Assembly: GCA_963842355.1 (NCBI GenBank)
Contig: CAWJGC010000004.1
Location: forward strand, 1,116,001-1,180,000
Reading direction: 5' to 3'
Source: JASHPR01 sp963842355
Lineage (GTDB): Bacteria > Actinomycetota > Actinomycetes > Streptosporangiales > Streptosporangiaceae
Length of the DNA: 64,000 nt
Shown: positions 63,854 to 64,000 of the stretch, piece by piece
How positions within the stretch are numbered: the first letter of the stretch is position 1
Layout: every line of letters starts with the position of its first letter
Made by a program: the position numbers and the translations under genes
Notes under the pieces: generated by a model
What the model was told of the DNA's origin: nothing
Database searches by the model: none
What the model saw: only the letters and a program-made list of their open reading frames with translations

Positions 63854-64000
63854 ATGAGCGAACCGGCGACGGCGTCCGCGGACCAGGAGGGCCTGAGCTT
63901 CGCCAGCGCCCGCGGCCGGTGGGTCCTGCTCGCCACGGTCCTCGGGTCGGCCGTCGCCTCGATCGACGCGACCGTCGTCGGCATCGCGCTGCCCGCCATC
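63854..64000 (+). CDS. MFS transporter, N-terminal part only
   Basis: 49 codons run off the window: SEPATASADQEGLSFASARG, then the first helix RWVLLATVLGSAVASIDATVVGIALPAI. The DATVVGIALPAI segment is the DHA2 (EmrB/QacA) motif D1. GGAGGAG precedes ATG 63854 by about nine bases. Probably a 14-helix drug exporter. Confidence 0.85.
   Translation, partial: MSEPATASADQEGLSFASARGRWVLLATVLGSAVASIDATVVGIALPAI

Overview
The window is a contiguous piece of a very high-GC actinobacterial chromosome. Evidence: strong G/C bias at third codon positions, frequent GTG starts, 4-bp ATGA/GTGA gene overlaps, a mycofactocin locus, a DUF222/13E12-type HNH protein, a DUF1707 protein, an RNHCP protein and an SDR-rich accessory gene set. 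Genus cannot be fixed from the sequence; a Streptosporangiales-like or related filamentous actinomycete is my best inference. No tRNA, rRNA, CRISPR array or intact insertion sequence was seen.

Layout. 1-7 kb: nucleoside salvage edge with the 3' part of deoC, a GT2 glycosyltransferase, an aldehyde dehydrogenase plus a shortened partner lacking the catalytic Cys, a phospholipase C remnant and upp. 7-15 kb: a mycofactocin locus (mftR divergent from mftA-mftB-mftC, then a mycofactocin-type SDR, a MoxR N-terminal scrap, mftD, a second SDR, mftF). Two palindromic operators precede mftA, the MftA precursor carries a collagen-like Gly-X-Y stretch before its normal C-terminal core, and no mftE is present. 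15-20 kb: repeat-rich DNA, an RNHCP protein, a frameshifted Nudix-like protein and an FHA-PrsW fusion. 20-32.4 kb: a divergent catabolic cluster around an IclR regulator. Leftward run a DUF6282 amidohydrolase, a three-subunit xanthine-dehydrogenase-type molybdenum hydroxylase, a small ORF and a nitrilase-family hydrolase. Rightward run IclR, an SDR, a 4-OT-type tautomerase, a class III aminotransferase, a glutamine-synthetase-like ligase and a FluG-type amidohydrolase. I infer breakdown of a nitrogen-containing (hetero)cyclic compound; the substrate is unknown.

32-37 kb: sigma factor fused to a bifunctional-nuclease domain, DUF1707 protein, MarR with an MFS exporter, and TetR divergent from an SRPBCC protein over twin operators. 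38-48 kb: DUF222-HNH protein, MarR divergent from an esterase, ROK kinase, acyl-CoA dehydrogenase, cold-shock protein, fatty-acid desaturase and TetR. 48-64 kb: GT4 glycosyltransferase, Cys-less DksA-like protein, SDRs, GH5 glycosidase, epimerase, a large LuxR (LAL) regulator, proline-iminopeptidase-like hydrolase, DUF2795 protein, GNAT, acyl-CoA synthetase, BetA-like GMC oxidoreductase, deoA and the start of an MFS exporter.

Two window-wide features stand out. First, GC-rich tandem repeats (9, 15, 18, 21, 47 and 53 bp units) lie both between and inside genes, and two families of dispersed inverted repeats occupy gene boundaries. Second, about nine genes are interrupted by what looks like a single-base frameshift, a density that suggests indel errors in the assembly at least as much as true pseudogenes.
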